Positions 1 through 8,600 of a DNA stretch of 64,000 nt are shown here, piece after piece; position 1 is the first letter of the stretch; each line of letters starts with the position of its first letter. The DNA comes from Reichenbachiella ulvae (lineage in GTDB: Bacteria > Bacteroidota > Bacteroidia > Cytophagales > Cyclobacteriaceae): NCBI RefSeq assembly GCF_025833875.1, contig NZ_JAOYOD010000001.1, positions 3,720,001-3,784,000 of the forward strand, written 5' to 3'. The position numbers were made by a program, and so were the translations under genes. The notes under the pieces are model-generated. The model searched no databases, was not told the DNA's origin, and saw only the letters and a program-made list of their open reading frames with translations.

Positions 1-73
1 CGCTTAGTAATCATGTTGTTAAAAATTCCATCAATGGGCCCTGTTGAGGACCTATGGCAGGTTGATAAGCTCG

Positions 74-1150
74 CTACAGCTTCGTTGTTTTATTCAAAAG
101 ATAGAAGTCCAAAATCGTCAGGGCTGCCATGGCTTCTACAATTGGCACTGCTCTAGGAACAACACATGGGTCATGTCGACCTTTGCCTGAGACCGTCACG
201 GTGTTGCCATCTTTATCCACAGAATCCTGATCTCTCATGATGGTAGCCACTGGCTTGAAGGCCACATTGAAATAGATGTCTTCACCATTAGATATACCCC
301 CTTGAATTCCTCCAGAAAGATTGGTCAGGGTTTTGATCTTACCATCCTTGTTTTCAAACTTATCATTGTGCTCCGAACCTTTCATTTTGGCTCCTTCGAA
401 ACCACTGCCGTACTCAAATCCCTTAACAGCATTGATCCCTAACATAGCCGCACCTAATCGGGCATGCAACTTGTCAAACACAGGCTCGCCCAATCCTACT
501 GGCGTACCCTTGATCACACAACTAACTACTCCGCCGATGGTATCCCCTTGCTTTCTGATGTTGTTGATCAATTCGATCATTTGATTCGCCACTTCGGTAT
601 CAGGGCATCTTACGATATTGCTTTCCGTCAGGCTAAAATCTAGCTCAGTGTGAGATTTCTCAGTTTTAATATCACCAGCCTGACTTACATAGCCAAATAT
701 CTCTATGTCCAGCTGCTTCAATGCCAGTTTGGCAATCGCTCCTGCAGCCACTCGGGCAGCTGTCTCGCGAGCAGAGCTACGCCCTCCGCCTCTATAGTCA
801 CGAATACCGTATTTTTCCTGATAGGTATAGTCTGCATGAGAAGGACGAAAAGAATCGGCGATATGCGAATAATCTTTACTTTTCTGATCAGTATTAAAGA
901 TCACCATCGACAAGGGGGTACCAGTCGTCTTACCTTCGAAAATACCACTTAGGATTTCGAATTCGTCTGGCTCCTTGCGCTGTGTAGTGATTTTAGATTG
1001 TCCCGGCTTTCTTCGGGTCAATTCAGATTGGATGAATTCCATATCGACTTCTATCCCTGCAGGACATCCATCTATAGTCACGCCTAATCCTCTTCCGTGC
1101 GATTCTCCAAATGTGGTGATCTTAAATGCAGATCCAAATGAATTGCTCAT
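74..1150 (-). CDS. aroC: Chorismate synthase
   Basis: Converts EPSP to chorismate with reduced FMN, the last common step of aromatic amino acid synthesis, in the cytoplasm. At 358 aa it is full length for the family. The N-terminal FGESHG motif with His18 and the following RGLG are present, then RRKPGQS at 46-52, the [10 protein letters not shown] block near 124-133, and the C-terminal [14 protein letters not shown] block. ATG start. It lies 76 nt downstream of batD on the same strand and may share its transcript. The shikimate kinase gene aroK is about 19 kb away in the same window, so the pathway is dispersed. Confidence 0.97.
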   Translation of the reverse strand: MSNSFGSAFKITTFGESHGRGLGVTIDGCPAGIEVDMEFIQSELTRRKPGQSKITTQRKEPDEFEILSGIFEGKTTGTPLSMVIFNTDQKSKDYSHIADSFRPSHADYTYQEKYGIRDYRGGGRSSARETAARVAAGAIAKLALKQLDIEIFGYVSQAGDIKTEKSHTELDFSLTESNIVRCPDTEVANQMIELINNIRKQGDTIGGVVSCVIKGTPVGLGEPVFDKLHARLGAAMLGINAVKGFEYGSGFEGAKMKGSEHNDKFENKDGKIKTLTNLSGGIQGGISNGEDIYFNVAFKPVATIMRDQDSVDKDGNTVTVSGKGRHDPCVVPRAVPIVEAMAALTILDFYLLNKTTKL

Positions 1151-1226
1151 TTATTAATGTTTAGTCTATCGAGGGCTTCCGCCGCTCGTATTAGTGAAGT
1201 GGGATGTTGTTTTGGTCTTTCCGAAT

Positions 1227-2675
1227 CTATTTTTTGAACATGATAGCAACGGTGAGTCCAATGAGCGCAAAAATAATAACATTGATGACAGTACGCAGGT
1301 TTTTGCGACTATCTAACGACACTAGTGAATTATTCTCCATAATCATGGTGTCATAAAAGCTCCCCATGTCATTGGACATGATCGATTCGTTCTTTTTACT
1401 CTCCCCAGTTACATTCAGTTTCACCTCAGATTTTAGCGTATCATATTTTTCGGTTCGAGTATTGAAGTAAATCCAATTGAAATACTCGCCCATGTCAAAA
1501 GTGCCCGGCTCATTAGGGATTCCATAAAAACTAAAAGACTTTCTACCTCTGACTTTCCCGTTGCTGCGACTGATATCCTGCTTTACATTGGGAGGAAAGA
1601 GGTCAAAATTTTCGTCGCTGTTCAACTCTATGTCATTGATTCCAGAAATATTCCCCTCACCTACTATGCTAAATTCATAGTTAAAACTATTGCCAGTCTG
1701 TAGTTGATCAGAGCTGATGCGCTCCTCCAGGCGATAGTCCCCGACAGCCACTCTTTCTTTCAGCGGGTGGTCAGGCATTTCTTTGATTGTGACTTTTTTA
1801 GGTTTGGAATTAAAAGTCACCAATTCCTCTTTCTTATTTCTCCCGAAAAATGTCCGCTGCTTGGCCACCTGATACTTAATGATCTCCAAACCTACTTTAG
1901 GGATTTCAATGGTCTCATTGTTGAGTGGATAGAAAGTTGCCTGATAAATTTTGAACTGGTTGTACTTCTCCCCATTGATGGTGACAGGCTCTCCTGTGAT
2001 ACTCTCTATGTTAAAATTCTCCTCCCAGCAATTTTCTGGTTTGATCTTCTTGATGATATCCTCTAACTGCTCCCCCAGATTGTGAAAACGCATCTCTGCA
2101 CGGTTGTCATGAGATACATAAAAGGCTAAAGTCATGGTAAATCCCTCTCCTGGATAGACAGAAGATTTGTCAGTAGTAAGGGCAAGGAAAGCGTCCGCCT
2201 CCACATCTACAAATTCCTGAGGCTGGTTATTATTTCTTCTACCAAAGAAGTCTTCAAAAGGATCATAACCATACTGGCCATTGTTGCGAGACTGCTGCTG
2301 AGCAGCTGGGCCCACTTTTATTCTTTTGCCTGGAGAGGAATACGTCTTGCCATTCACTGTAATCTCAAATGGAGGCAAAGTAAATGTACCCTCTTGTGTC
2401 GGCAGATAGTTTTGAATGATGCTCTGCGTGGAGCTCCTCACACCATTGATAAAATTGGTAGAGGAAGAGGAAGAGGTCCCTCTTTTTTGAAAGCCCTCAA
2501 TTTCCGGAAAACCACTGTAACTCTGTAATCTGGCATTTTCAACTCTAATGCTTACAGTAAAGAGCTGATTGAGCGCAATCTCGTCCGGTCCCAGCTCTAT
2601 TGTCACCTGCTGGGCCCAACTTTGAGTGACGCTCAGTGCACATAGATATATGACAGCAAATATGATTTTTCTCAT
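1227..2675 (-). CDS. batD: BatD family protein
   Basis: A 482-aa exported protein resembling BatD of the Bacteroidota Bat (aerotolerance) cluster. Visible features are an N-terminal signal peptide ending near residue 21 (SWAQ), beta-rich repeats with the typical opening 'ELGPDEIALNQLFTVSI', a Gln/Asn/Gly-rich linker around 135-160, and one C-terminal membrane helix near 461-479. The bulk would be periplasmic and anchored by that helix. The other bat genes (VWA and TPR members) are not adjacent here. The gene has its own upstream TAGATTTG element and precedes aroC. The molecular function of BatD is not established; the family call rests on overall architecture. Confidence 0.82.
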   Translation of the reverse strand: MRKIIFAVIYLCALSVTQSWAQQVTIELGPDEIALNQLFTVSIRVENARLQSYSGFPEIEGFQKRGTSSSSSTNFINGVRSSTQSIIQNYLPTQEGTFTLPPFEITVNGKTYSSPGKRIKVGPAAQQQSRNNGQYGYDPFEDFFGRRNNNQPQEFVDVEADAFLALTTDKSSVYPGEGFTMTLAFYVSHDNRAEMRFHNLGEQLEDIIKKIKPENCWEENFNIESITGEPVTINGEKYNQFKIYQATFYPLNNETIEIPKVGLEIIKYQVAKQRTFFGRNKKEELVTFNSKPKKVTIKEMPDHPLKERVAVGDYRLEERISSDQLQTGNSFNYEFSIVGEGNISGINDIELNSDENFDLFPPNVKQDISRSNGKVRGRKSFSFYGIPNEPGTFDMGEYFNWIYFNTRTEKYDTLKSEVKLNVTGESKKNESIMSNDMGSFYDTMIMENNSLVSLDSRKNLRTVINVIIFALIGLTVAIMFKK

Positions 2676-2698
2676 GGCCTAAATCAATTGACAAATTG

Positions 2699-2706
2699 CA
2701 AATCTA
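2699..2706 (-). promoter_or_regulatory. Bacteroidota-type -7 element for batD
   Basis: TAGATTTG on the minus strand fits TAnnTTTG and lies about 25 nt upstream of the batD ATG. I do not see a clear TTTG at -33, so this is a partial match. Confidence 0.4.
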
Positions 2707-2789
2707 ATTATATCTCATTATATTCATTCCCCGATAAAAACAAACAGTAAACGTACTGTCTATTTTGATCAGCACTAAACCAAAATTAC

Positions 2790-2975
2790 ATGTTAGAGTA
2801 CTCTAAAACGATTCTGTCTAAAGTAAGTTTTGACAGATTATTGTTCGAAAAGGAACTAGCCAAGGCCATTCGGCTCGTTGGCGAACATTTAGAAGCGTTG
2901 AAAGCATGGTGCTATGAAACATTCAGCCAGCTTTATCCAAAGATTCTTGACAGACAATTTAAATTTTCTCACTAA
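2790..2975 (+). CDS. Small protein of unknown function (61 aa)
   Basis: A 61-aa basic, amphipathic, probably helical protein with no signal peptide or membrane segment. It is Leu/Lys/Glu-rich with aromatic residues near the C-terminus (CYETFSQLYP). I do not recognise a domain. Support for it being real comes from its ATG start, its position alone between the divergent batD promoter and a well-formed terminator that begins two bases after its stop codon, and ordinary codon use. A DNA/RNA-binding or regulatory role would be a guess. It is separated from the following mechanosensitive channel gene by the terminator and a new promoter. Confidence 0.65.
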   Translation: MLEYSKTILSKVSFDRLLFEKELAKAIRLVGEHLEALKAWCYETFSQLYPKILDRQFKFSH

Positions 2976-2977
2976 TC

Positions 2978-3003
2978 AAAAGCCACTTAGTTGTGGCTTT
3001 TTT
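2978..3003 (+). terminator. Intrinsic terminator
   Basis: AAAGCCAC / GTGGCTTT stem with a 6-nt loop followed by a T-run, two bases after the stop of the 61-aa ORF. Confidence 0.85.
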
Positions 3004-3027
3004 AATGGGTGGAGCGAGGATTATTTT

Positions 3028-3035
3028 TAGTTTTG
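3028..3035 (+). promoter_or_regulatory. -7 element for the MscS gene
   Basis: TAGTTTTG fits TAnnTTTG and lies 24 nt before the ATG at 3060, downstream of the preceding terminator. No clear -33 TTTG is seen. Confidence 0.45.
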
Positions 3036-3059
3036 CATCAGCAAAAAAACTGATCCAAA

Positions 3060-4676
3060 ATGCGAAAGATACTTTTCTTAGTCCTTCTATTTTCTCCTTT
3101 TTTCTCTAATGCGCTAGAGGTAGAAAAAGACACCATCACCTCAAGGCTAGAATCCCCCTATGAGGCACTACAAACTTTCGTAAGCAACACCAAGGCCAAT
3201 GAACCCAATCTAGCAGCAGCCTCTATTATCTTCAATGATCCCCAACTCAGCACAGATGAAAAAATAGAGTACGTCAAAAAATTTGAGCAAATCATGGAAG
3301 GGGCCGGAATCTTCATCTTCTTTGATGATGTACCGAAAACCAAAGACTACTTTGATTCTCTCTCCAACGAGCACAGATATGTAATCAATAGTCGATACCC
3401 TGAGATCTACCTTCAAAGAAAAAGAGGAAGATGGCAGTTTCAACCAGAGGTAATCTCTGAAATGGATACCATTCACAAAGAAATTTTTCGTTTCGGAACC
3501 GATTTTCTTTTGAGCCCAGAGAAAAAAGAAAGTTGGTTTGGAGCCAAAATATTTGGGATGGAATTATGGCAAATCATTGGAATCGTGATCATCATTCTCA
3601 TCAGTCTTCTGATTCGATACATATTTTCCATTGTATTTGAAAAGATTTTCATCCGCCTTCTTGACCGATTCAAACAAAAACAAATTGGAAGTAAATACCT
3701 CCTCCCTATTACCAAACCTATAGGAATGATATGTGTTTTCATATTCATCAGTTTGGTATACCCAGTGTTGCAAATGCATGAAATGGTAGGGTATTACGTA
3801 ACCATGGCACTCAAGGCGCTGATTCCCTTGTATGCTATGATCTCGGTTTACCGATTGGTCAATATCCTGGAGATGTATCTCACCCGCCTGGTCAATAAGA
3901 CAGAAAGCAAGCTGGACGATCAGTTGGTACCTCTGTTGAAAAAGGTCCTTCGCCTGATCGTGGTGATCATTGGCGTATTGGTGATCCTGGACAATATGAA
4001 TGTGCCAATACTACCGCTGTTGACTGGTCTATCCATTGGTGGTTTGGCTTTTGCTTTGGCCGCTCAGGACACCATCAAAAATTTCTTTGGGTCCATGATG
4101 ATCTTCATTGACAAGCCATTTCAGATAGGTGATTGGATCGTATCGGATGGTATCGATGGTATGGTAGAAGAGGTCGGGTTCAGATCTACTCGCATCCGAA
4201 CCTTTCGAAATTCATTGATATCTGTTCCCAATGGACAGCTGGCAGATCAAACCATTGACAATAATGGTTTGCGCCAATTCCGAAGATTCAAGAGTACCCT
4301 TTCCATTAAATATGATACCCCTCCAGAAAGGATCGAAGTATTTGTAGAAGGTTTGAGAGAAATATTGATGAGACATCCCAATACAAACAAGGAGAATTAT
4401 GAGATCCACTTAAATGAAATGGGAGCTTCGTCTTTAGATGTTTTATTTTATATCTTTTTTCATGCGCCTACCTGGTCTGCCGAATTGAAATTCCGTCAGG
4501 AGATAATACTAGAGATTCTGAAATTAGCGAGAGAATTAGGTGTACATTTTGCCTTCCCTACTCAGACTCTACATATCGAAGACCTGCCTGGGCAGCAGAG
4601 TTTATCTCCCAACTATACATGGACCAAAGAGGAGCTAAGAGCCAAAAAAGACAAGTATTTCAACCCCGAGGCTTGA
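3060..4676 (+). CDS. Mechanosensitive ion channel, MscS family
   Basis: A 538-aa inner-membrane channel predicted to open under membrane tension and release solutes on osmotic downshock. An N-terminal signal peptide (to the SNA region near residue 18) and a periplasmic domain of about 130 residues precede four or more membrane helices from about 170. The pore-helix and beta-domain signature of MscS is clear: GLAFALAAQDTIKNFFGS, then 'FIDKPFQIGDWI' near 350-365, and the later 'SVPNGQLADQTIDN'. A C-terminal alpha/beta domain follows. It is longer than E. coli MscS (about 286 aa) and fits the medium-sized group with an extra periplasmic domain. Its 3' end overlaps the convergent VTT gene by 17 nt. 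Confidence 0.9.
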   Translation: MRKILFLVLLFSPFFSNALEVEKDTITSRLESPYEALQTFVSNTKANEPNLAAASIIFNDPQLSTDEKIEYVKKFEQIMEGAGIFIFFDDVPKTKDYFDSLSNEHRYVINSRYPEIYLQRKRGRWQFQPEVISEMDTIHKEIFRFGTDFLLSPEKKESWFGAKIFGMELWQIIGIVIIILISLLIRYIFSIVFEKIFIRLLDRFKQKQIGSKYLLPITKPIGMICVFIFISLVYPVLQMHEMVGYYVTMALKALIPLYAMISVYRLVNILEMYLTRLVNKTESKLDDQLVPLLKKVLRLIVVIIGVLVILDNMNVPILPLLTGLSIGGLAFALAAQDTIKNFFGSMMIFIDKPFQIGDWIVSDGIDGMVEEVGFRSTRIRTFRNSLISVPNGQLADQTIDNNGLRQFRRFKSTLSIKYDTPPERIEVFVEGLREILMRHPNTNKENYEIHLNEMGASSLDVLFYIFFHAPTWSAELKFRQEIILEILKLARELGVHFAFPTQTLHIEDLPGQQSLSPNYTWTKEELRAKKDKYFNPEA

Positions 4677-5328
4677 TCAATCTATAGAGCAAATAAATTC
4701 CTAACACAGAGAGGGCAATCATCCAAAATTGCCCTTCTTTGTTTTGAATCGCCTCAGAAAAATACTGGGCCTGACTTCCCACCCAAATAAAGAAAACAGT
4801 TCTTGGCAGCATGCCAATCAAACCAGCCCAAAAGAAAGGTGCCAGACGGATTCTGGATACTGATAAAACCACATTCATTAAGGCAAATGGCAGAGCTGGA
4901 GAGATTCTAGACAAAAAAGTAGTGCTCCATTGCTTTCGTTCCACGTTGTAAAAATATCTACGCGATTTTGGATAGTAGTTTTCAATCCCAGAGATAAATC
5001 CTTCACTTAACCTACCTGCAAAAAAATACCCCAACAGGGAAGCCAGTTGGTAGGAAACGACCACCATCGGCAGACTCTCCCATCCCAGAAAATAACCACT
5101 CACTATAGCCACATAGGTAGTAGGGGTCACAGCAAAGGTCATGGTAAGCATGGACAGCACATAAAACAGGCCCCACTGCCACCCATTGAAAGCTAAAATC
5201 TCCTCTTCGAGTGATATAAAAATATAAGTAGCCGTAAGTGAACTGGCGATGGGTATTATTGCCATCCAGAGCATGAGCAAGCCCATGTTCTTTTGTTCAT
5301 TGATTAAGGATAAAAACTTCGATTGCAT
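4660..5328 (-). CDS. TVP38/TMEM64 (VTT/DedA-like) membrane protein
   Basis: About 222 aa with five to six hydrophobic helices and the VTT-domain pattern: 'TPTTYVAIVSGYFLGW' followed by the conserved 'SRISPALPFALMNVVLSVSRI' stretch near 140-160 and a 'GMLPRTVFFIWVGS' segment. Members of this superfamily are lipid scramblase or transporter-like inner-membrane proteins, but the substrate here is not known. I take ATG at 5328; the longer reading starts with TTG one codon upstream. The gene is convergent with, and overlaps, the MscS gene. Confidence 0.82.
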   Translation of the reverse strand: MQSKFLSLINEQKNMGLLMLWMAIIPIASSLTATYIFISLEEEILAFNGWQWGLFYVLSMLTMTFAVTPTTYVAIVSGYFLGWESLPMVVVSYQLASLLGYFFAGRLSEGFISGIENYYPKSRRYFYNVERKQWSTTFLSRISPALPFALMNVVLSVSRIRLAPFFWAGLIGMLPRTVFFIWVGSQAQYFSEAIQNKEGQFWMIALSVLGIYLLYRLIKPRG

Positions 5329-5377
5329 CAAGTCATAATTGAAATGCTGAAAAGTATCGCGAATATCCTATATTGAT

Positions 5378-5385
5378 TACTTTTG
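5378..5385 (+). promoter_or_regulatory. -7 element for the cystathionine gamma-synthase-type gene
   Basis: TACTTTTG fits TAnnTTTG. A start site just downstream would lie inside the TTG-extended reading, which supports translation from the ATG at 5454. Confidence 0.45.
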
Positions 5386-5453
5386 TTCGACAATGTTCCC
5401 AAAAACATTATTATTTTCAATCAGCATTTATCGAAAGCCAAAACCCAACTCAC

Positions 5454-6593
5454 ATGAAATTTGGTACCAAAGCTATTCATAAGGGTGTAGAACCTGACCC
5501 AACTACTGGAGCCATTATGACTCCTATATACCAAACCTCGACCTATGCCCAACCATCCCCAGGCAAGCACAAAGGGTATGAATACTCCAGAACACAAAAC
5601 CCAACTCGCGATGCATTGCAAACCAACCTTGCTTCGTTAGAAAACGCAGCCCATGGTTTGGTTTTCAGCAGCGGAATGGGAGCTATAGATGCAGTCCTAA
5701 AACTACTAAAACCTGGAGACGAAGTATTAAGCTCCAACGACTTGTATGGAGGTACCTATCGGATATTTACAGAAATCTATCAGGACTTTGGTATTAAGTT
5801 CAAGTTCGTGGATATGCATGAATTGAATCGGATCTCCGAGCATTTCAACGACAACACCAAAATGGTCTGGATCGAAACTCCATCTAACCCAATGATGAAC
5901 ATCATTGACATCAGGGGACTGGCTGGAGTTTGCAAAAAGTTCGGAGCATTGTTTTGTGTGGACAATACCTTCGCCACTCCTTTTCTCCAGACCCCTCTAG
6001 ATCTGGGAGCGGATATCGTGATGCACTCTGTGACCAAATATATCTCGGGTCACTCGGATGTGGTGATGGGTGCTTTGATGATGAACAAAGACGACCTGAA
6101 AGATAAATTGGCTTTTATTCAAAATGCCAGCGGAGCTGTGGCTGGTCCTCAAGATTGTTTTCTGGTTTTACGTGGAGTTAAAACGCTACATGTCCGAATG
6201 CAGCGACACTGCGAAAACGGTAGACGTATAGCGCATTTTTTAAAGTCCCACCCGAAGGTGGACAAGGTCTATTGGCCGGGGTTTGATCACCACCCTAATC
6301 ACAACATCGCAAAAAAGCAGATGAGTGATTTTGGAGGTATGATATCTTTTGTCTTAAAGGATGACAAACTAGAAAGCGCCATTCAGATGATGGAGCGACT
6401 TGAGTTATTTACATTGGCCGAATCGCTCGGCGGTATAGAATCATTGGTTGGACACCCAGCCAGTATGACGCACGCCAGCATCCCCAGAGAAGAAAGATTA
6501 AAATCTGGGTTAAAAGATTCATTGATTCGCCTGAGCGTTGGAATCGAAGATGCCGAAGACCTGGTCTCGGATCTCGAAAAAGCACTCGGCTAG
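5454..6593 (+). CDS. Cystathionine gamma-synthase / Cys-Met metabolism PLP enzyme
   Basis: A 379-aa PLP-dependent enzyme of the Cys/Met metabolism family. It starts MKFGTKAIHKG, has the Tyr/Arg phosphate-binding segment YEYSRTQNPTRDALQ, the SSGMGAIDAVL cofactor loop, DNTFATPFLQTP, and the Schiff-base lysine in HSVTKYISGHSDVVMGA. The C-terminal 'LAESLGGIESLVGHPASMTHASIP' fits gamma-synthases and gamma-lyases alike, so cystathionine gamma-lyase or O-acylhomoserine sulfhydrylase remain possible. The ATG at 5454 begins exactly where family homology begins. Next, 9 nt downstream, is an MTHFR-like gene, which points to methionine or homocysteine metabolism. Confidence 0.9.
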   Translation: MKFGTKAIHKGVEPDPTTGAIMTPIYQTSTYAQPSPGKHKGYEYSRTQNPTRDALQTNLASLENAAHGLVFSSGMGAIDAVLKLLKPGDEVLSSNDLYGGTYRIFTEIYQDFGIKFKFVDMHELNRISEHFNDNTKMVWIETPSNPMMNIIDIRGLAGVCKKFGALFCVDNTFATPFLQTPLDLGADIVMHSVTKYISGHSDVVMGALMMNKDDLKDKLAFIQNASGAVAGPQDCFLVLRGVKTLHVRMQRHCENGRRIAHFLKSHPKVDKVYWPGFDHHPNHNIAKKQMSDFGGMISFVLKDDKLESAIQMMERLELFTLAESLGGIESLVGHPASMTHASIPREERLKSGLKDSLIRLSVGIEDAEDLVSDLEKALG

Positions 6594-6602
6594 TACTATT
6601 AT

Positions 6603-7553
6603 ATGCTTAAAGAAAGAATTCTTAACAGGGAAGGTCACTACCTCTTTTATGGACTGACGCCTCCTAAATACACTGAAGATACTGACAAAATCAGAACCAT
6701 TGCCGAAAAGCAAATGGATCGCCTGAAAGATGTGGCCCTGGATGCTTTAGTGCTTTATGACATCCAGGACGAATCCTCTCGTACGGATATGCCCAGGCCT
6801 TTTCCTTTTATGCAGACTATGGATCCGGGAATCTACAGCTCTCAATACCTGAATAAGCTAGAAATACCAAAGATCGTTTATAAGAGTGTGGGCAAATTCA
6901 GTGAAAGCACATTCAAGGAATGGCTTGCCAACAACCCAAATGACCTCAAGTATTCGGTGTTTGTTGGATCTCCATCCTCCCGAGAAAAGGGACTTACTCT
7001 GGGAGAAGCCTACAAGACCAAAAAAAGCACAGAAGTAGACCTATTAATTGGTGGAGTCACTATACCTGAGCGCCACTTCAAAAAACAAGACGAACACATC
7101 CGTGTATCCAGAAAAATAAGAAACGGCTGTAGTTTCTTCATCTCGCAGTGTGTGTACAGTACGGACAACGCTAAAGATTTTTTGTCTGACTATTATTATT
7201 ACTTCAAAGAGAAGAAGAAGCCTATGGCTCCTATCATCTTCACGTTGACTCCTTGTGGATCGCTGAAGACCCTTCAGTTTATGGAATGGCTAGGCATACA
7301 CATCCCTCGTTGGCTTAAGAATGACCTGAAGCATTCTGAAAACATCCTGGGTCGATCCATGGATATTTGTAAATCTGTTGCCAAGGAACTTTTGGAGTTT
7401 AGCAGAGTAAAAGGGATACCTATTGGATTCAATATCGAAAGTGTGGCTATCAGAAAGGCAGAGATAGATGCTTCTATAGAGCTACTGAGGGAAGTGCAGT
7501 TGATGCAACGTGCCTCTGCCCTGAAAAATCAACTTTTGAAAGAAGTAGAATAA
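6603..7553 (+). CDS. Methylenetetrahydrofolate reductase-like protein
   Basis: A 316-aa TIM-barrel protein resembling a divergent group of the MTHFR/FAD-oxidoreductase superfamily. The visible hallmarks are 'LLIGGVTIPERH' near residues 149-160, the 'NGCSFFISQCVYS' strand near 175-187, and 'PIIFTLTPCGS' near 211-221. Canonical MTHFR reduces methylene-THF to methyl-THF for methionine synthesis. This sequence is diverged and the substrate is uncertain. It is 9 nt behind a cystathionine gamma-synthase-type gene and probably co-transcribed, which supports a role in one-carbon or methionine metabolism. ATG start. Confidence 0.72.
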   Translation: MLKERILNREGHYLFYGLTPPKYTEDTDKIRTIAEKQMDRLKDVALDALVLYDIQDESSRTDMPRPFPFMQTMDPGIYSSQYLNKLEIPKIVYKSVGKFSESTFKEWLANNPNDLKYSVFVGSPSSREKGLTLGEAYKTKKSTEVDLLIGGVTIPERHFKKQDEHIRVSRKIRNGCSFFISQCVYSTDNAKDFLSDYYYYFKEKKKPMAPIIFTLTPCGSLKTLQFMEWLGIHIPRWLKNDLKHSENILGRSMDICKSVAKELLEFSRVKGIPIGFNIESVAIRKAEIDASIELLREVQLMQRASALKNQLLKEVE

Positions 7554-7625
7554 TCTTACAGATTCTCCCCATTTAGAATAGGTTAATTCTTAACACGTCG
7601 TTTATTAGGGTGACATTTGCTTTTT

Positions 7626-7641
7626 ATTGGAAGATTCCAAT
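7626..7641. promoter_or_regulatory. Palindromic operator candidate upstream of phhA
   Basis: ATTGGAA-GA-TTCCAAT is a perfect 7-bp inverted repeat, followed directly by TAAATTTC (one mismatch to TAnnTTTG at 7642-7649). It lies about 95 nt before the chosen phhA start. Repressor or activator binding is inferred. Confidence 0.35.
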
Positions 7642-7736
7642 TAAATTTCACAAGCAACATCGGCAGTAAATCAATCTCCAGCTTATTGAAGCTTAGATTG
7701 GCTCATCTGCAAGATTTAACCCAAAATGAAAGATTA

Positions 7737-8498
7737 ATGTTGGAGAATAGAACCCCATATGAGTTCCCGACCGAAGCGATGCGTCAGGAATATGACAGCT
7801 ATACTGAAGAGCACTTTGAGGTATGGCGACTGCTATACGAAAAGCAAATGGATGTGCTCAAAAACAGAGCTTCAGAAGCCTATTTTGAAGGATTGAAGGT
7901 ATGTGGATTTACGGCCAACAAAATCCCAGTTTTGGATCATGTCAACGAAAATTTGATGGCAGCCACGGGTTGGCAATTATATGTAGTGCCGGGACTGATT
8001 GCAGACAAGCCATTCTTCGAATTTCTCCACAACAAACATTTTCCCGTGACTACCTGGCTCAGAAAATTGGAGCAATTGGAATACCTGGAAGAACCCGATA
8101 TGTTTCATGATGTATTTGGCCATGTACCACTGCTAAGCAACCCTCATTTTAGTGAATTCATGAAAGGCCTGGCTGCCATTTCGCTCAAGCACATCAATAA
8201 TCCTGATGCCATTGAACTCATGAGTCGACTCTATTGGTTTACGGTCGAATTTGGTTTGATCAAAGAAAACAACCAAATCAAAATCTACGGTGCTGGTATC
8301 GCCTCTTCCCCCGGAGAATCGGTTTATTCCATCGAAGACCCCAATGTGCCAAGGATACCCTATGACGTGAAAACCATATTACAAACTCCTTTTTACAAGC
8401 ACGATTTTCAAAAACAGTATTTTGTGATAGATAGCTACGAGCAGCTATTCGACAGTCTCGACGAACTGGATCGATGCATTGAAGAAATGGCCAATTAG
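7737..8498 (+). CDS. phhA: Phenylalanine 4-monooxygenase
   Basis: Tetrahydrobiopterin- and iron-dependent hydroxylase that turns phenylalanine into tyrosine. The 253-aa catalytic domain carries the diagnostic iron-ligand block 'EPDMFHDVFGHVPLL' (two His) and the third ligand Glu in 'YWFTVEFGL', plus the C-terminal 'SYEQLFDSLDEL' element. There is no N-terminal ACT domain, as is usual in bacteria. I choose the ATG at 7737, where homology begins; a reading from TTG at 7617 would add 40 residues unlike the family and runs through a palindrome and promoter-like sequence. No pterin carbinolamine dehydratase gene is adjacent. It is apparently monocistronic. Confidence 0.92.
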   Translation: MLENRTPYEFPTEAMRQEYDSYTEEHFEVWRLLYEKQMDVLKNRASEAYFEGLKVCGFTANKIPVLDHVNENLMAATGWQLYVVPGLIADKPFFEFLHNKHFPVTTWLRKLEQLEYLEEPDMFHDVFGHVPLLSNPHFSEFMKGLAAISLKHINNPDAIELMSRLYWFTVEFGLIKENNQIKIYGAGIASSPGESVYSIEDPNVPRIPYDVKTILQTPFYKHDFQKQYFVIDSYEQLFDSLDELDRCIEEMAN

Positions 8499-8600
8499 AT
8501 AATCTGGCACAATACAATTCAAAAATCGTGGCAGGGGTTGGCAAAGTCGGTATACTATTCGTATCTATGACAGTTCAAACTTGATAGATTTGCCGCGATT

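Noticed and set aside
7617..7736. TTG-extended N-terminus of phenylalanine hydroxylase
   Set aside because: The extra 40 residues match no family feature and cover a palindrome and promoter-like sequence.
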